This document shows positions 14,001-27,000 of a stretch of DNA of 64,000 bases, in pieces (position 1 is the stretch's first letter; each line of letters begins with the position of its first letter). The notes beneath the pieces were generated by a model that saw only the letters and a list, made by a program, of their open reading frames with translations, had not been told where the DNA came from and made no database searches. Source of the stretch: Centroberyx gerrardi (taxonomy: Eukaryota > Chordata > Actinopteri > Beryciformes > Berycidae); the NCBI RefSeq assembly GCF_048128805.1, contig NC_136020.1, positions 14,118,739 through 14,182,738 of the forward strand. The letters are read 5' to 3'. Both the position numbers and the translations under genes were made by a program.

Positions 14001-14949
14001 ATACTTCTTACAGTAGATATGCCCCAGCGGAAGACGTTACACAACAGCTAGACCAACCCATCCGTCCAACAAACAAAACACCGATGGCCACTGTCACTGC
14101 ACTGAATTTAGCAGCAAAGCACCATCTTTTCCATCTTTCATCAATGTTGTATGTTTTTTTTTGAACAGCTCATGACTGATGACAATGAATTTATTTTATC
14201 AACTCTACTGAGGAAGTATCCAATCACTGTGCTCATAACAACTGCTACAAACGCAGGGAAAGTGGTTCCTAGATAACAATGTGCTGAAACTGTACTTCCT
14301 GTATTCAAACGCACTTCCTGAAACCCCTCCCCTCCCCTGTTATCCAATCAGGAAGGAAAGGCCCTTCTCTTGACCCTGGGTGGGGGTCCGTCAAGGGTGC
14401 GTGCCTGTCTCAGTGTTCCTCCGCATTTAGCATTTCAATGTTTATTACTTTTTGGAAACCTTGCTGTAAAATGCTGATTGTGGCTGGGCACTAAGACTAT
14501 TAATCTATGGTGGAAGATTACGAGTGGAAAGAAAGAGAGAGAAAGGGCGAGAGAGTTGGGAAGCCATGGTCCAATTCTGCCATCTTTGTACCTGCTAGAA
14601 ACATCAGGAGGCTGGAACAGTCTGGCTCTGTGGAGAAGATCAACACTAATGTCTTTGACAAATATATTTAGATTACTCAACAAATGAAATACAATTCCCT
14701 TTGTATCACAGACTGGACTATAAGGAACAGAACTTAATACCCTTTATTACTTCTCATGCCTTGTCACTCACTACAACCGGTTAGTCTGAACTGCAGCCAA
14801 AGTCAACTTTGACAATGAGAGGGGGCTCAGGTTGAATTTCAGCAGACCAATTTCACTTAGCTACACAAACACACACACACTGAGGCACCAATATAGCACA
14901 GCCCAGTACGTTGGCTAGCCGATGATGGAAAGTAGGAGATACTGAGACT

Positions 14950-15041
<92 letters not shown>

Positions 15042-18000
15042 AGAGATGGCTAGACCAGATTGGGGGCAGAAAGCTAAACATCTGGCTGACACTTGTCAAG
15101 CGGCTGAACATGAGTGACTACCACAACAGAAACACTGCTGCCACTTCACAGACCACATGTGAAAGTGACTGCGATGTTTCTGACAGAAAAAAGGCCGACT
15201 TGTTTAGCTATGTGCGGTAGGCAGGTTGGGAAATTAATACCAGCCACCAGCCGAGTGCTTGTAAATTTTCAGTGTGGCTGGTAGGTTTCTCTACTCTATC
15301 AACCACTTTGGCAGGTAACCAACCATTATTTGAAGGGTCTATTCTAAAAATATTTTTGGACTATAATTTCTTAACTGGATTTGACATTTTTTTGTGTTCA
15401 CTATGGTCTAATGGCTGGCAAAAATGATTGACAACAAGGCTATAATAATCTAGGGTTGACTATTACGCTGCACTAAAACAAACATCACAAATGCAAAAAC
15501 GACAGTATGGTCTAACTATGGAAAATGTGTAGTGAATATACAGAATGTACTGCAACTGAAGACTTTCAAGACTTTGTGCAATTGTGAAACTTTCCAAGAC
15601 ATGGAAATAATTAAATTAATCTTTCAATGCTTTTCCAGACCTGCATAATAACCCAGAGAATATGGAAAGTAGCTGGGCAATTTTGGATTTGTTTATTAGT
15701 TATTTTCCTGACCTGGTTGTTTCTGATGGAAAAAGGCCGACTTAGACTCACTCTGCGATGTGGTAGGGCATGAAGACTAAACAATTGAGCCTTTCATGAA
15801 GGACAGAGTGAGGGGTGCTAAATAACAAACATTCAGAAATGTGATCGGGACAACACAAAAACACAGAGAAAGGGAGAAGAGGAGGGAAAAGCTAGAATTG
15901 TCATTAGAAGTGGATGGGAGTTGGGCATCTAAGAACCGGAAATCCTGGAGAGAAACCAGAAACATCACATCCCTGTGAATATGGAATACATTGTTCCTCC
16001 TCAATTTCCATTTTAAACTTCCATACATTTTCCAGAACTTCTTGACTACATTTGAAGATTATAGCAGGTGTTCAATATGATGTATGCTGACAATGACAAG
16101 GCCATATCAGAGCCAACATGGTTATATTAGAATAACTGAAGCTCCTTCTTTATAAAGTGGGTCTGCAATGACATAAAATATGTTGTCACATGCATATTGG
16201 GAATGAACAACAATAATTTTCCCAAATTTTAGTGCAATCTCAAACTTTCACCTTTATAAATACCTGAAATCATTACAGCCCTACATGTTACATGGTGTGT
16301 CTAATAAAATGAGAGTGACTGAGAGGAAGAGAAGGGAGACACAGATGGGGGAGAAAGACAGGCTATAAAACAGGCCAGAAGCTGCAGCGTCAGCAACAGT
16401 GTTATAACAGCCTATAGGCTCTGGGGCGCAGCTCCGTGGGTTCTGTGGTGCAGCTCAATGTGAGGGCCCGGTTTGTGCTCCAGGGCAGAGCTGGCTCAGG
16501 TTTAATGGTCCCAGTAAAGCAGCGGTAGCGCCCAGTGGTGCAGGAATGGCCTTCATTAGATCACTAAGCAGAGCTGAGACCTCGAGCCTGGGGTGGTTTC
16601 AGCCCTGCTTAGTTATCCAACCCCCCACACCACCCTTCGATTTACTGTATGCGCAAATTTATGCCCTGCGCAGACCGTGCTTTCGTCCTCAAACTGTATA
16701 TGTGCATGTGTTTGTGTGTTCCTGTACAATGTGTGCCTGTATGTACTTATGCTAACTATGCTAATTGTCAGTACGACCATGTACCAACGTCACAAACTAA
16801 TTCCTCTAAATTTCCTGTAATTTGTGACTTAACTCGTGTTGGCAAACCCTGTGTGCATGCCTGTGCGTGTGTGTGCGTTTGTGAAGACGAGTCATGCACT
16901 GAGGGAGAGTTGTGGTGTGTGTGCGGTGTGGGATATTAAGCTGGTGAAGGGACATAATGAGCAGTTATTCCAGTCAGGGAGTCAAGCTGGGAGATTAACA
17001 ACAGCCACCAGGAAAATGCCATTAAATTTGGTAAGATTCCCTAGACTACCAGCTACTTTGGCAGGTAACTAACCATCATTTGTAGGTCCTGTTCTGAAAA
17101 TGGTATTTGGCTGGTAAAATAGTGAAAGTGGCTGGTGAATTTTGGGATGTACCGACCGCTGTGATCGGTGGAGAGAGAAGTTAATTTCCTGCCTTGTTAG
17201 GAACATAATGGGTGGTTGTTCCAGTAATGCCTGTCCAGTACAGTAATCCATGTGTGAGTCAGAGAACCCAAGTACAGAATATGTATGGGAAAGCTTGCCA
17301 GGGATATGCGCTACAGATGTGCCCCAAATTGACATTTATAGCAGTCACAAATTCCCTCCTGTGGAGGATTGAGAGGATTGTAAATGTCAAACAATGATTT
17401 TCCAAGGGGGCACATTGACCGTCATTAAAATTTGGACATACATTTTTCCATGTTCGTTTTAGGAATTCCTTTAAAAAAACAAACAAAAAAAAACAAAACA
17501 CACCAATTGTATACCAATATAGAATCCTGGATATTTTCTTTGCACAAAAGTGATCCTGTTATCTTAATTTATCATCAGCTCATGGTCAGTATATCGAGAA
17601 ATTTGACCCCAAGTTATGTAGGCTGAGGTACAAGAACTACGTGGATGTGAAAAAATATGTAGTAGACTTTGATAAAGCACTGTTAAGGTGTAAGAGTGGC
17701 TTAGTGTTTTGTGAGACTGCAATATAACAGAAAGCTCAGAGGTTTGACATCTGCAACAGCCGATGTGTTATTTAGACACTGAACTACTTGCTCACTCAGT
17801 ATAAATCGTTCTGGATAAAAACATCAGCTGAATGTAAATTTAAGATTGGGATGAGCTGGAGGGAAGATAGGTTGACACACCTTCTCTATCTCCCGGGCTT
17901 TGGCTGCGATGGCCTGTGCTCGTCGCTCCAGGAAGTCATCTGCAGGCTTGTGGCTCTCCTCCACAACTGGAGCCACCACCGGCTCCTCTTTCTCCCCTTC

Positions 18001-21000
18001 TGGAGGATGGGTCTCCTCCTAAAGGTAGAGGAGGGGGGAGAGGTGAGTCATAGCTGTAAGGAGCCCTAAGAACACTGGGCACAATGGTAATTTTGTCAAT
18101 GTCAAATGAAAAAACTGTTTTTAATAGGCTAGTAGGAAGAAAACCCATGACCAATAACCACAGCAGTGTAGTAACAACAACAATAAAAACACTAATACTG
18201 ATACTAAAATAACAATACTTACTTTACAATTACTACTAATAATAAGAAAATTAAAACAAATCTGATTTCATTCCATTCTTGAGAAAATTACAAAATGCTG
18301 TAAAATAAACACATCATTAAAACAATCAGCTGTAATACAGGGAAGACTGACTCCATTAATGGCAATTGCTAATTAAAGCTGACTCAGAAAAATTAAGAAA
18401 CCAGATACTGAACTCCCAATAAACAAATGAACACAATCACTGATGAAAGCAAACAAATTAAAGTGCTAGCAATGACAAGATAAAGTGCTAACAAGATTTA
18501 TTGTCGAGTAGGCACAAGTTAGGGCAGTGAGAGAAAGCTAGAGACTGGGAAATGTGAGAAGACATAGACCAGCAACTTAGAGTCACATCAGAGATAGTCA
18601 GCACCAGCCTCTGACCTGACCTAGTATTGCGGTCCAATACTCAGCGGACTGTTTGTTTTATAGGACTCGCTGTGCAATGGCAAGACGTGGTAGATGAGGC
18701 ATGTGAAAGGAAGAAGCTTACATCCACTGAACTAGCAGCCCAGGCTGAACAGCGAGGCTGGGAGGCGAGAGAACGCCCTGTGGAAGTGGAGTGTTGTGGA
18801 TTTGTAGCTGCATCTAGTTTACTCAGGAGATTAGGGATTCGTGGTCAAGAATTACAGCAACCTACAAAAGCAGCATCTGAAGCAGTCAAAAATTGCAGCC
18901 AGTGGCTCTGGCTGACAAGAAAGGATGCCAGTTGGGGCCCAAAACATGGAAATCCATCTCATGACTAAGACGAGAGTTGTATACCATATGATGGCATAGC
19001 TATGGCAGCAGATGTGGATAGTCACACTGTACACTGTTCTCAGCTCTTGGTATATTGTAATTGTAGACCTAGCTTAACATTCAAGCTAGGTTTCTACATA
19101 GGCGCGCACTATGAGTTAAATGCAAATTTGTAAAAATGACGTTTCAGCTGTGTTTCCAGTGCTGTAGGAGAGAATAGGGAAGGTAGCCAAAGAAGCCATG
19201 AGCCAACTGGAGCGAGTGGACTGGAGACGCAAGTCCTCATAAGTATTACTGGGAGGCCCGAAACAAAGAGCAAGGGGAGAAATGAGGCCGACTTGGATGA
19301 CCGCTCAATTTCTTTTGCTCATTTCCTGATGAAACTATTAGGGCTCGATGGCTAGGGAGCAGAGCTGGCCAGCCATGACTAAAATCCACTCATATATGAG
19401 GGGAAACAGGCCATGGACTAAGTCATATCAAATCTCTAGATGGCTACGGAAAAAAACTACAGGAGATGGTAGATCACAAAGCCTTGTGTGGTCTAAAATA
19501 AAAACGCAACTCATAAGGCATCATCCAATTAGTCCTACTTCCAATTCCCCCCCTGAAGCTATGCTTGGGAGAAGTCCAGTGTGTGTGCTTGTGCACGTAT
19601 GCGAGATCTCGACTGTCAGTCTTCAGCCTCCTTGGTCTATGTGAAAAAATATCCCTGTCTGAGCCTTTCACTTCAACTCACTGGGCACGGCCAAACATGA
19701 AGGGGACGTTCTACTCCCAATGCAAAGCTTAGCAGATATGTTCGGTGCAAAACTGGACTAAAATGAAATTATGTCAGTCTGGAGGTATGGGTAATCTCTT
19801 TTCAATGTCAAGCTAAGATTGAATAAAAAAGGCTATTAGACCTATATTTTCCTTTCATTTGGATGTTGAGAAAAAGCCTGCTGCTGCCAGCTTGGTCTAG
19901 CTGAACCATGGACTGACCTCTAAGGTTAAGATGGCTCTAGATTTTCATATAATTTAACAAATTATCTTATTTCGTATGTTTTGTGCTAAGGAAAAATCCA
20001 CCCTGAAATGCTTTTAACCATGCAAAAAACAGCGTTTGGTACCTTACATTTGTGGGCATGTTTTGTTGTTTGGTGGTATTTTTATTCCCGCTGATAACTG
20101 GCCAAACACAGACGGCGTGATTTCACATCAAGATATTTCCAGTGTCGCTACAATGGAGTTTAATAGCAGACATTTTTTCAGCCATCTAAAACACTGACAA
20201 TCATGTTTTGGTGTCAGTCCCTCAGAATCAAAAAGCAAGAGCTTCTTTCTAGACTCACCATTTTGCAACAACATTCAACAATCATACAGGGAGAAATCCA
20301 TGGTACAAGAGGTAGAGACACCAATTTCTCCACTGACAGCCTCAATAGACCAGAACGCAATCTAGCCACAAGACATGCTGTGCTTTGAGTAAGGGGCGCA
20401 GCCATGATCATGAACTAGTTGGCTAGCTATCTATATTTATATGCCTGTAAGTCCATCATTGATTGAAAGCCACACGTTCACACCCCTTCTCTAGGGGTTG
20501 TCAAAGTTATTGTAAATGTAGGAAATATCTAACTGAAGGAGAAGTAGATGAGGCAGGTTGAGGGAAAGTGGTTTGACCGAAAAAGTAAATTACAACACTT
20601 CATTGCGAAATAACATCTGGAACGCATTGAACATCACAAATTGATGATATCCAACAGTGTAAGAGTATCCAAGGGTGGATATTTTATTAACAGCCCAATG
20701 AAAGAGCGCATTCTACTCAAAGTCCTCAGTAGTAGAAGACAGAAAATGGTGAGGCCAAGTCATCTCACATTTACATTTAAGGCGTTTAGCTGGCTCCCTA
20801 GAAAGACTCCCAGCGAGTGAGCAGTTAAGGGTACAATGTCTTCCTCAGCTCATGCATCAGTAAATGGACGCATTGTCTCTTGCAGGGATGAAACCTTCCA
20901 GTGACCTTTCGGTTACAGGACGGGCTCTCCAACCATTGCCACCCTGGCTCCCAGCCAGAGCCGGCGTTGCTCTCTAGGTGGCCTCTCTTTGTTCTGTTCT

Positions 21001-24000
21001 GTCTGAGATGGCTCCAGAAAGCCTGTGCGTGTGTTTGTTGAATCCCCACAGCAGGCAGGCGAGCAGGCAGTGGCCAGGGCCATTAGAGCAGGCTTTACTG
21101 GGGGCACAGCACAGGCCTTTCATCTCGGCCAAGGTTATGGGTTTGTGCCCCGAGAGCAGAGAACAACAACACTGCACCATGGGCTAGATCAAACACAGCA
21201 GCAGCAGCAGTGTGTGTGTGTGTGTATGTGGAGGGGTGGTGGACTTACTCAAACGCAACTTTCATCACAGCAGTTGATTGGGGGGTGGGGTGCGGCTGGT
21301 TCTTTGGAAAATGCACATTAGGAGGGGAGGAAGGGGCTGCGTGTGTGTCTGTTTGTGCTCTATCTTGTGATCTCTGACATATAAAGCATGTGGCTGGGTT
21401 CAGAAAGATTGAGAGTGCCCCCTAAACCAGTCAAAAGGATGATCTAGTGAAAATACAACAAATATTTGTAAACACAAGCAGTATTACAAGCTTAACAACA
21501 TTCAAAGTGCTTCCAGGATGTTCTGGGTAGGATCTGAGGGCTGCTAATGAGGCTTTGGCTCAGAAGTGAAAACAATGTAAAACAAAAAAAGCCCTAAACT
21601 AATTTACAGTTTGCCTTATAGGCTTTTTGATAAAAATAGCACTTTTTCTCACTTTTAAGTTAACACAGTTTATGCCTTGCTGGTACACAAGTAAGATAAA
21701 GAGTTATGCTCTTTGCCCCATATATAGATAAAAAGAGTCTCCATTACTTTTAGGCATTTAGCTGACGCTCTTATCCAATGACACACAATGAGTGAGCAGG
21801 TCAGTTGTTTTCCGGGGGTCAAACCTGTGACCTTTCTGCAACAAAACAGTCTCTCAAACCACTAGACCAATGGGCTGCTGGATTTGCCGGACAGTTGTGA
21901 CTACCAAACACAGCCAGTCATACCCTTCAAGAGAAAAAAGGAAAGGATTGTTCATTGTAAACGGTCTAAACACACATCCCGATGAGTTCCACAGGGAGTC
22001 CCCCCAGCTTTGTGGCTAAGATCCTGTGATAAAATTATGACTCGGGATAATGAGTTAGCCCCTTCACACAGTCTGGGTGGCCCCAGCCAGACCCATCGCC
22101 CCTAGCCACAGATCACTTATGATTCTGTTTACACTGCTCCACCCAAATGGAGGCATATCGGTAAAGCAAGTGTATATTACCTGCAAAGCTGGCATGAGAC
22201 ATCTATATGCAATGTTCAATTTACCCAAAACAATAAAAAAATCTCTTTAAAAAGATTGAAACAAAACTTTGATAGGAGCTCTTTCAGGAATGCACGACTC
22301 GTACTTTCGTCGAAATCGAGCCCCGTTCCCTTCGCTGTTACAAGGCGCTGTGATTGAAGTCTGCTTACACCACAGGTAAACAGAGCACAGCCCCGATGCC
22401 TTTCATGCTCCGCGTGAGGGCCACTTTAAAATCCATTAACATACTTCAATGGGACTAAACACTTAGAGAAGTATAAGGACAGAATTTAAGGAGTTCCAGA
22501 TGCATTCTGCCGTACAGTGACAGAGGTCGAGTCCATGCTTTACATTAAATAAGCAAATGCGTCCTTTCCACAGTATGAACGGGACTCTACTGCTTTGGCC
22601 TGGCTGGGCATTTGGCACAGATAAGATAATATTTGTGGTTTTAAGACAAAAACCATGCATCCACTAAAGGTTTTTCAGAAATCAAGAAACAGATGCCTAT
22701 TTTCCCCATTGATGCCCATGTATTTCTGAAATTATTCAACAGGCTTTAAGCACTCAAGGGTAATATAACTCACTCACCACATACATGACTATGTAAACTT
22801 TCAATTCCGGCAAGAGAAACACCAATATTCAAGTCAGGTGTTTTTTTCTGCAACGATATTCACTGAGCATTTGCATTTACTTTAGCTCACCTTGGTTGAG
22901 GTTGTGCTTTGTGGAGAGCCATCCCTCGACAGGCCAGGAACTTTGTCTGAAGAAAGGAGAGAGGGACAAAAACAAATTGACACAGTGAGAGTTAAGTGAG
23001 AGTCGGCAAGGTCTAGGGTAGAAAAAAAAAAAAGATCGGGAAAGAGAAAAAGAATGACTAGCAAACTAGAGGGACAGAGAAAGACAAGGAGGATGAATAG
23101 CAGGAGGCGGCAGGAATTCAGTCCGAAAAACCAGACCTGTTACAATCAACATGTCCGGCAAGTAAGTGATTATGTGTGCGAGTGTGTGGTTATTGGGGCG
23201 CTGTAAAGGTGATGATGTACTACTCAAGGCTCAAGACAGGTACCTGGGCTAAAACATCTGGAACAATCTAGAAACAGATGGTTCAACATCACGCTCCAAA
23301 ATCCCAAGGGAGGATTCACTGAGGAGAAACACTCACACTGCCCGAGCCACTTCTCCAACCTCTGCAGATTCCCACTCATCCATTGGACACCACCTCCCCT
23401 TCCCTCTCTCAATCACTCACTTCCTATTTGTCTTTCTAGCGGCTTTTCACAGTTCTGCCACGGGCTAAAAGCTCCAGCACCACCCAAGGCTTTGTAGCCA
23501 ATCAACCAAGTCTATGACCGTAAGAGTACTCTAAAGGCCTGGCCATGAAAATAAAAAAAACACCCTACTGTGGAAACTGGGGCTTCAGGAATATCCATCA
23601 GACATCCTATACCCTTCCCCTCTTCTTCCACACACGACCTGGTGGCATCTTTATGAGGCCTGACAAAGTGGCAGACAGAGAGGGGAGAAGCCTGGCTGCT
23701 GGGTGCATTAGCAATGCTCTCTCTCTCTCTCCCTCCCTCTCTCTCTCTCAGGTTTCCCATATTGGGAATGGGTTAAGTTTAGTGGCAATAACTTTGGTTT
23801 ATTTCAGATCCAATTCACTTGTATGTCATATTTCATCTTTCTTCCATTAATTTCTACGTACACCCATCAAAAAAAATGCAATGGGGCATATACCATGTAT
23901 AATACGCTCTAGGTATAGCTAAAGTATACTAATGCAACACTGCTCAAAATAATCTATGGTCCCTCTACAATCAGTGGTTGTGGCGGTGGCCGATACAAGC

Positions 24001-27000
24001 GAAAACTCACTATCCATTTTCAACATTTCCTCAGCCAACAAGCGTTTTTAGAATAGAAAGAGACCTCCAAATGCTGGTTTGTTACCTGCCTATGTGGCTA
24101 GTAGAGTAACAATTTACCATCCACAGCCAAAATGTTCCAGATGGCGGCTTTTTCCAACCTGTCCACAACAACTACACTGAACTGTACTTACCAGTCATCC
24201 TGCTCTGAGAATAAGTTTCTTCAAACCTTGTAGGAAGACCAAACCGCAAAGTCACTGATGTTTAAATCACAACTAGGTCTACGTATCTTAGAGCAATCCC
24301 TCATCACTCATTGTTGTGATGCCTAATCTATTGAAGCAGGTTGCTCCTTCAGTAATAGTCTCCACTAGGCTCTACTTCCAGGATGTTACGATTCATGCGT
24401 TTAATTTGAAAGCTTTATCACCATCTATGTATCCGTCCATCATCTTTCTGTCATTTTGCCATTTCAGTATGATGACCACTTGTTATTCTAAGGTCCGCTG
24501 AGCATACTTCATGAAGAAAACACACCAAACTTAATGGAAAGTTAAAGGAGACATGGCCCAAACTGATGAACTGACTAAATTAAATTGTACTACTACTAGA
24601 CTGGGAGCTTGGGAGGTTGAGATCTATAGAGCCTACAGACATGCAGCAAACAGGGAGGCACCCCAGCACTTGCTTATTTTACAGTCCAGTTTATCTCAAA
24701 TTTATTGTCAGCCTGTCATGTCAACTTATACATATTTGGCTGTCTCCACATCATTGGAAATAATTAATAACTTTGAGATGCTAACAAGCATAAGGATACT
24801 TTTAGCATCACTACCAATTTAGCTGTATGCTGCAAGTGCTTGCATGTATCTATAGGCTAGTACAGAACAGCACAGAAAGGTTTATGGCAAGGTTATAAAA
24901 AAGACTGAGGGGCTGGAGTTTAACACAGGATCTCTGAAAAATACATGGCTCTACAACTTGTTTGATCCGGACTGTAAAATCCATAGTTCCTACACATTTT
25001 CCTTTTCAAAATTCCATAATTTTTCCAGAGCAGACATAGATAGGATTTAACAATTTTGGTTGTTGGTCAATTTGATGCATGCTGAATCACAATACAATAT
25101 GCGAGATGGATCTACAACTACAAAAAAAAATGTATAGTCATGTGCTCTGATCAAGAACTTGTGCAATTTTCATACATTTTAAAGACAAAGAAATGATCAA
25201 GTTTGATACATTTCCAGACCTGTGTAGGAACCATGGAAATTAAGTGCTACTGTACCTCCACAAGGGATAGAAGAAATATAAGGGACACTACACAGTGAAG
25301 TTGCCTTACTAACCAGGAATCACAATTTACAAGGCAACTTCACTCTACTCAAGACCTGGGTCAAATAAAATCAAATAGGGCACGTAGTTTATCGTGGTGG
25401 GAATTCTACATGTGCAATGCTTATTTTTTGACTAGTGAGCAAAGTAAGCTCAAACTTGATGCTTTTTTATCTTTTAAAATCTTTAAGCATTTCAAGGCCT
25501 TTGATTTCTTGTATCCTCTATCCTTGTATCCTTCTCCAAACTCGTTGGCAGAGATGTATGGAGTGTAGGAAGCCACAATATTTCCCTCCAACATTTCCCG
25601 ACATGAGAAGGAGGCAAAAAGAGAGGAACCATAAAACAAACTATTGTGACCCAGGTCCAACCTTGTCCACACGGTTCAGTGTACAGACCCAAAGTGTCAA
25701 GTCCTCTCTGTTGGGGAAAGAGCGCCCCCCAGAGGTGCTCAGAAACACCAGCGAGTCCCTCTGGACCGTCCACACCTGCAAAGCCAGTTAGTCACATCAT
25801 CAGTCAACAGATATAACTGAAATCACTGCAGCTAGATGGTAAAATAATAAAAAGAAGAGAGAAAATGAAGAGTTCTGTTCCAAAACAATACATGCACATT
25901 TTGCACACATCTATTATTTATCAATAATAAATAAATAAATTCAATATTATTCAATACCTCTAAAATATAGAGGATGCAGTCTGTAAAAGTTTGTCAGCCA
26001 AAGACTACCTACTATCCTTTCCAAATTACAAAATTTGTTTTTGTGTTGTCAATCATTTTGTTTGAGGAGATGTTGCTTTTCAAACAAATGATAATTCATT
26101 TTGGAACAAAACTCATTGAATGTCTTCCTGGTGAGGCGACCGCAACAAGTGAGTCGTGTCTAAAGTTGCAGTTGGAGGCAGCGGCAGTTTGAATTTTGAG
26201 CTTCATTTTGGTTGTACAGCCAATTATAAACTGACTGGATGTTGCTTGACAGGCAGGGTGGGGATTTAACACCAACCACCGGCCAAATACTGGTCAATTT
26301 TAGCTGTGACAACTAAGTTTTCTACTCCAACAGGCAGGCATCAAACCATCCATCATTTGGAGGTCATATTCTATTCTTAAAAACGTAGTTGTCTGGTAAA
26401 ATAGTTAAAGCGGCTTGTCAATTTTAGAACGTGCCAACCGCAATGGCCAATAGACAAAAAAAATGAGCACTTCACCGACCTGTCGTCAGGCCATTCATCC
26501 TTTTAAAAACCCCCTCGTGCCAGGATGTGGTGTTACAGGAATAGAGCCGTACGCCGCACCAGGGAGGGGACATTTTAAGGATGGTACATACTCTTGCCTT
26601 GCTGTGAGGGGAAGGGCAGGTTCTTGGTCCTGTCTGGCGAGTAGCCTCTGCTGCTGACGCTGGAGCCGGAGCGACTGTGGGGGGAGCGGGCCACCTCTCT
26701 GCGCACGGGGGAGCGCTCTCTGATGGGAGGGAACGGGGCCGCCGCCTTTCTCCTGTAGTGATCTCTGTCTTCCCTGAGAAAGCAGAGGGCGTGTAGTTGG
26801 AGGGGGTAATTATTTGTATAGTACAAACATACAAAGACAAAACAAAACTTATCCACACACAATCGGCTATAATTAAGGGAAGATGTTTGCCGCTGCTCCT
26901 TATGGCCTACTCGGCAAAATGCAGAACGCATATTGGACTCTGGATAAACAAATTAGCAGAGTAAGAGGTGGGGGAGGAAAGAGTGGGAAGATGGAAGGAC

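Larger units (their letters stand above)
11196..17880 (-). other. Last pphln1 intron
   Basis: About 6.7 kb between the last two coding exons; donor GTGTGTC below 17881, acceptor CGTCCAG above 11195. It contains TG repeats near 13019-13110, the long pure (GT)44 at 14951-15038, copies of two MITE families near 15215-16260 and 16975-17165, and a SINE-like copy near 17690-17845. No extra coding exon is supported. Confidence 0.75.
18019..22890 (-). other. pphln1 intron
   Basis: About 4.9 kb; donor GTGAGC below 22891, acceptor TACCTTTTAG above 18018. It contains a LINE ORF tail (18640-18968) and two reverse-strand SINE-like copies (near 20770 and 21751). I looked here on the minus strand for the exon encoding the human LTEKEL/ASKWAAEKLE segment and did not recognise it. 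Confidence 0.7.
22947..26591 (-). other. pphln1 intron with a candidate cassette exon
   Basis: About 3.6 kb; donor GTATGT below 26592, acceptor TCTTCAG above 22946. It holds a CT-rich stretch near 23718-23750, reverse family B DNA near 23985-24150, a family A copy near 24983-25230, a GC-richer open segment at 25775-25662 and a family B copy near 26250-26450. Confidence 0.7.

Noticed and set aside
14853-15111. Histidine-threonine repeat ORFs on the minus strand
   Set aside because: Pure translation of (CA)44.
25435-25791. 118-codon plus-strand ORF
   Set aside because: The GC-rich part fits better as a minus-strand exon candidate; the plus frame has no family resemblance.
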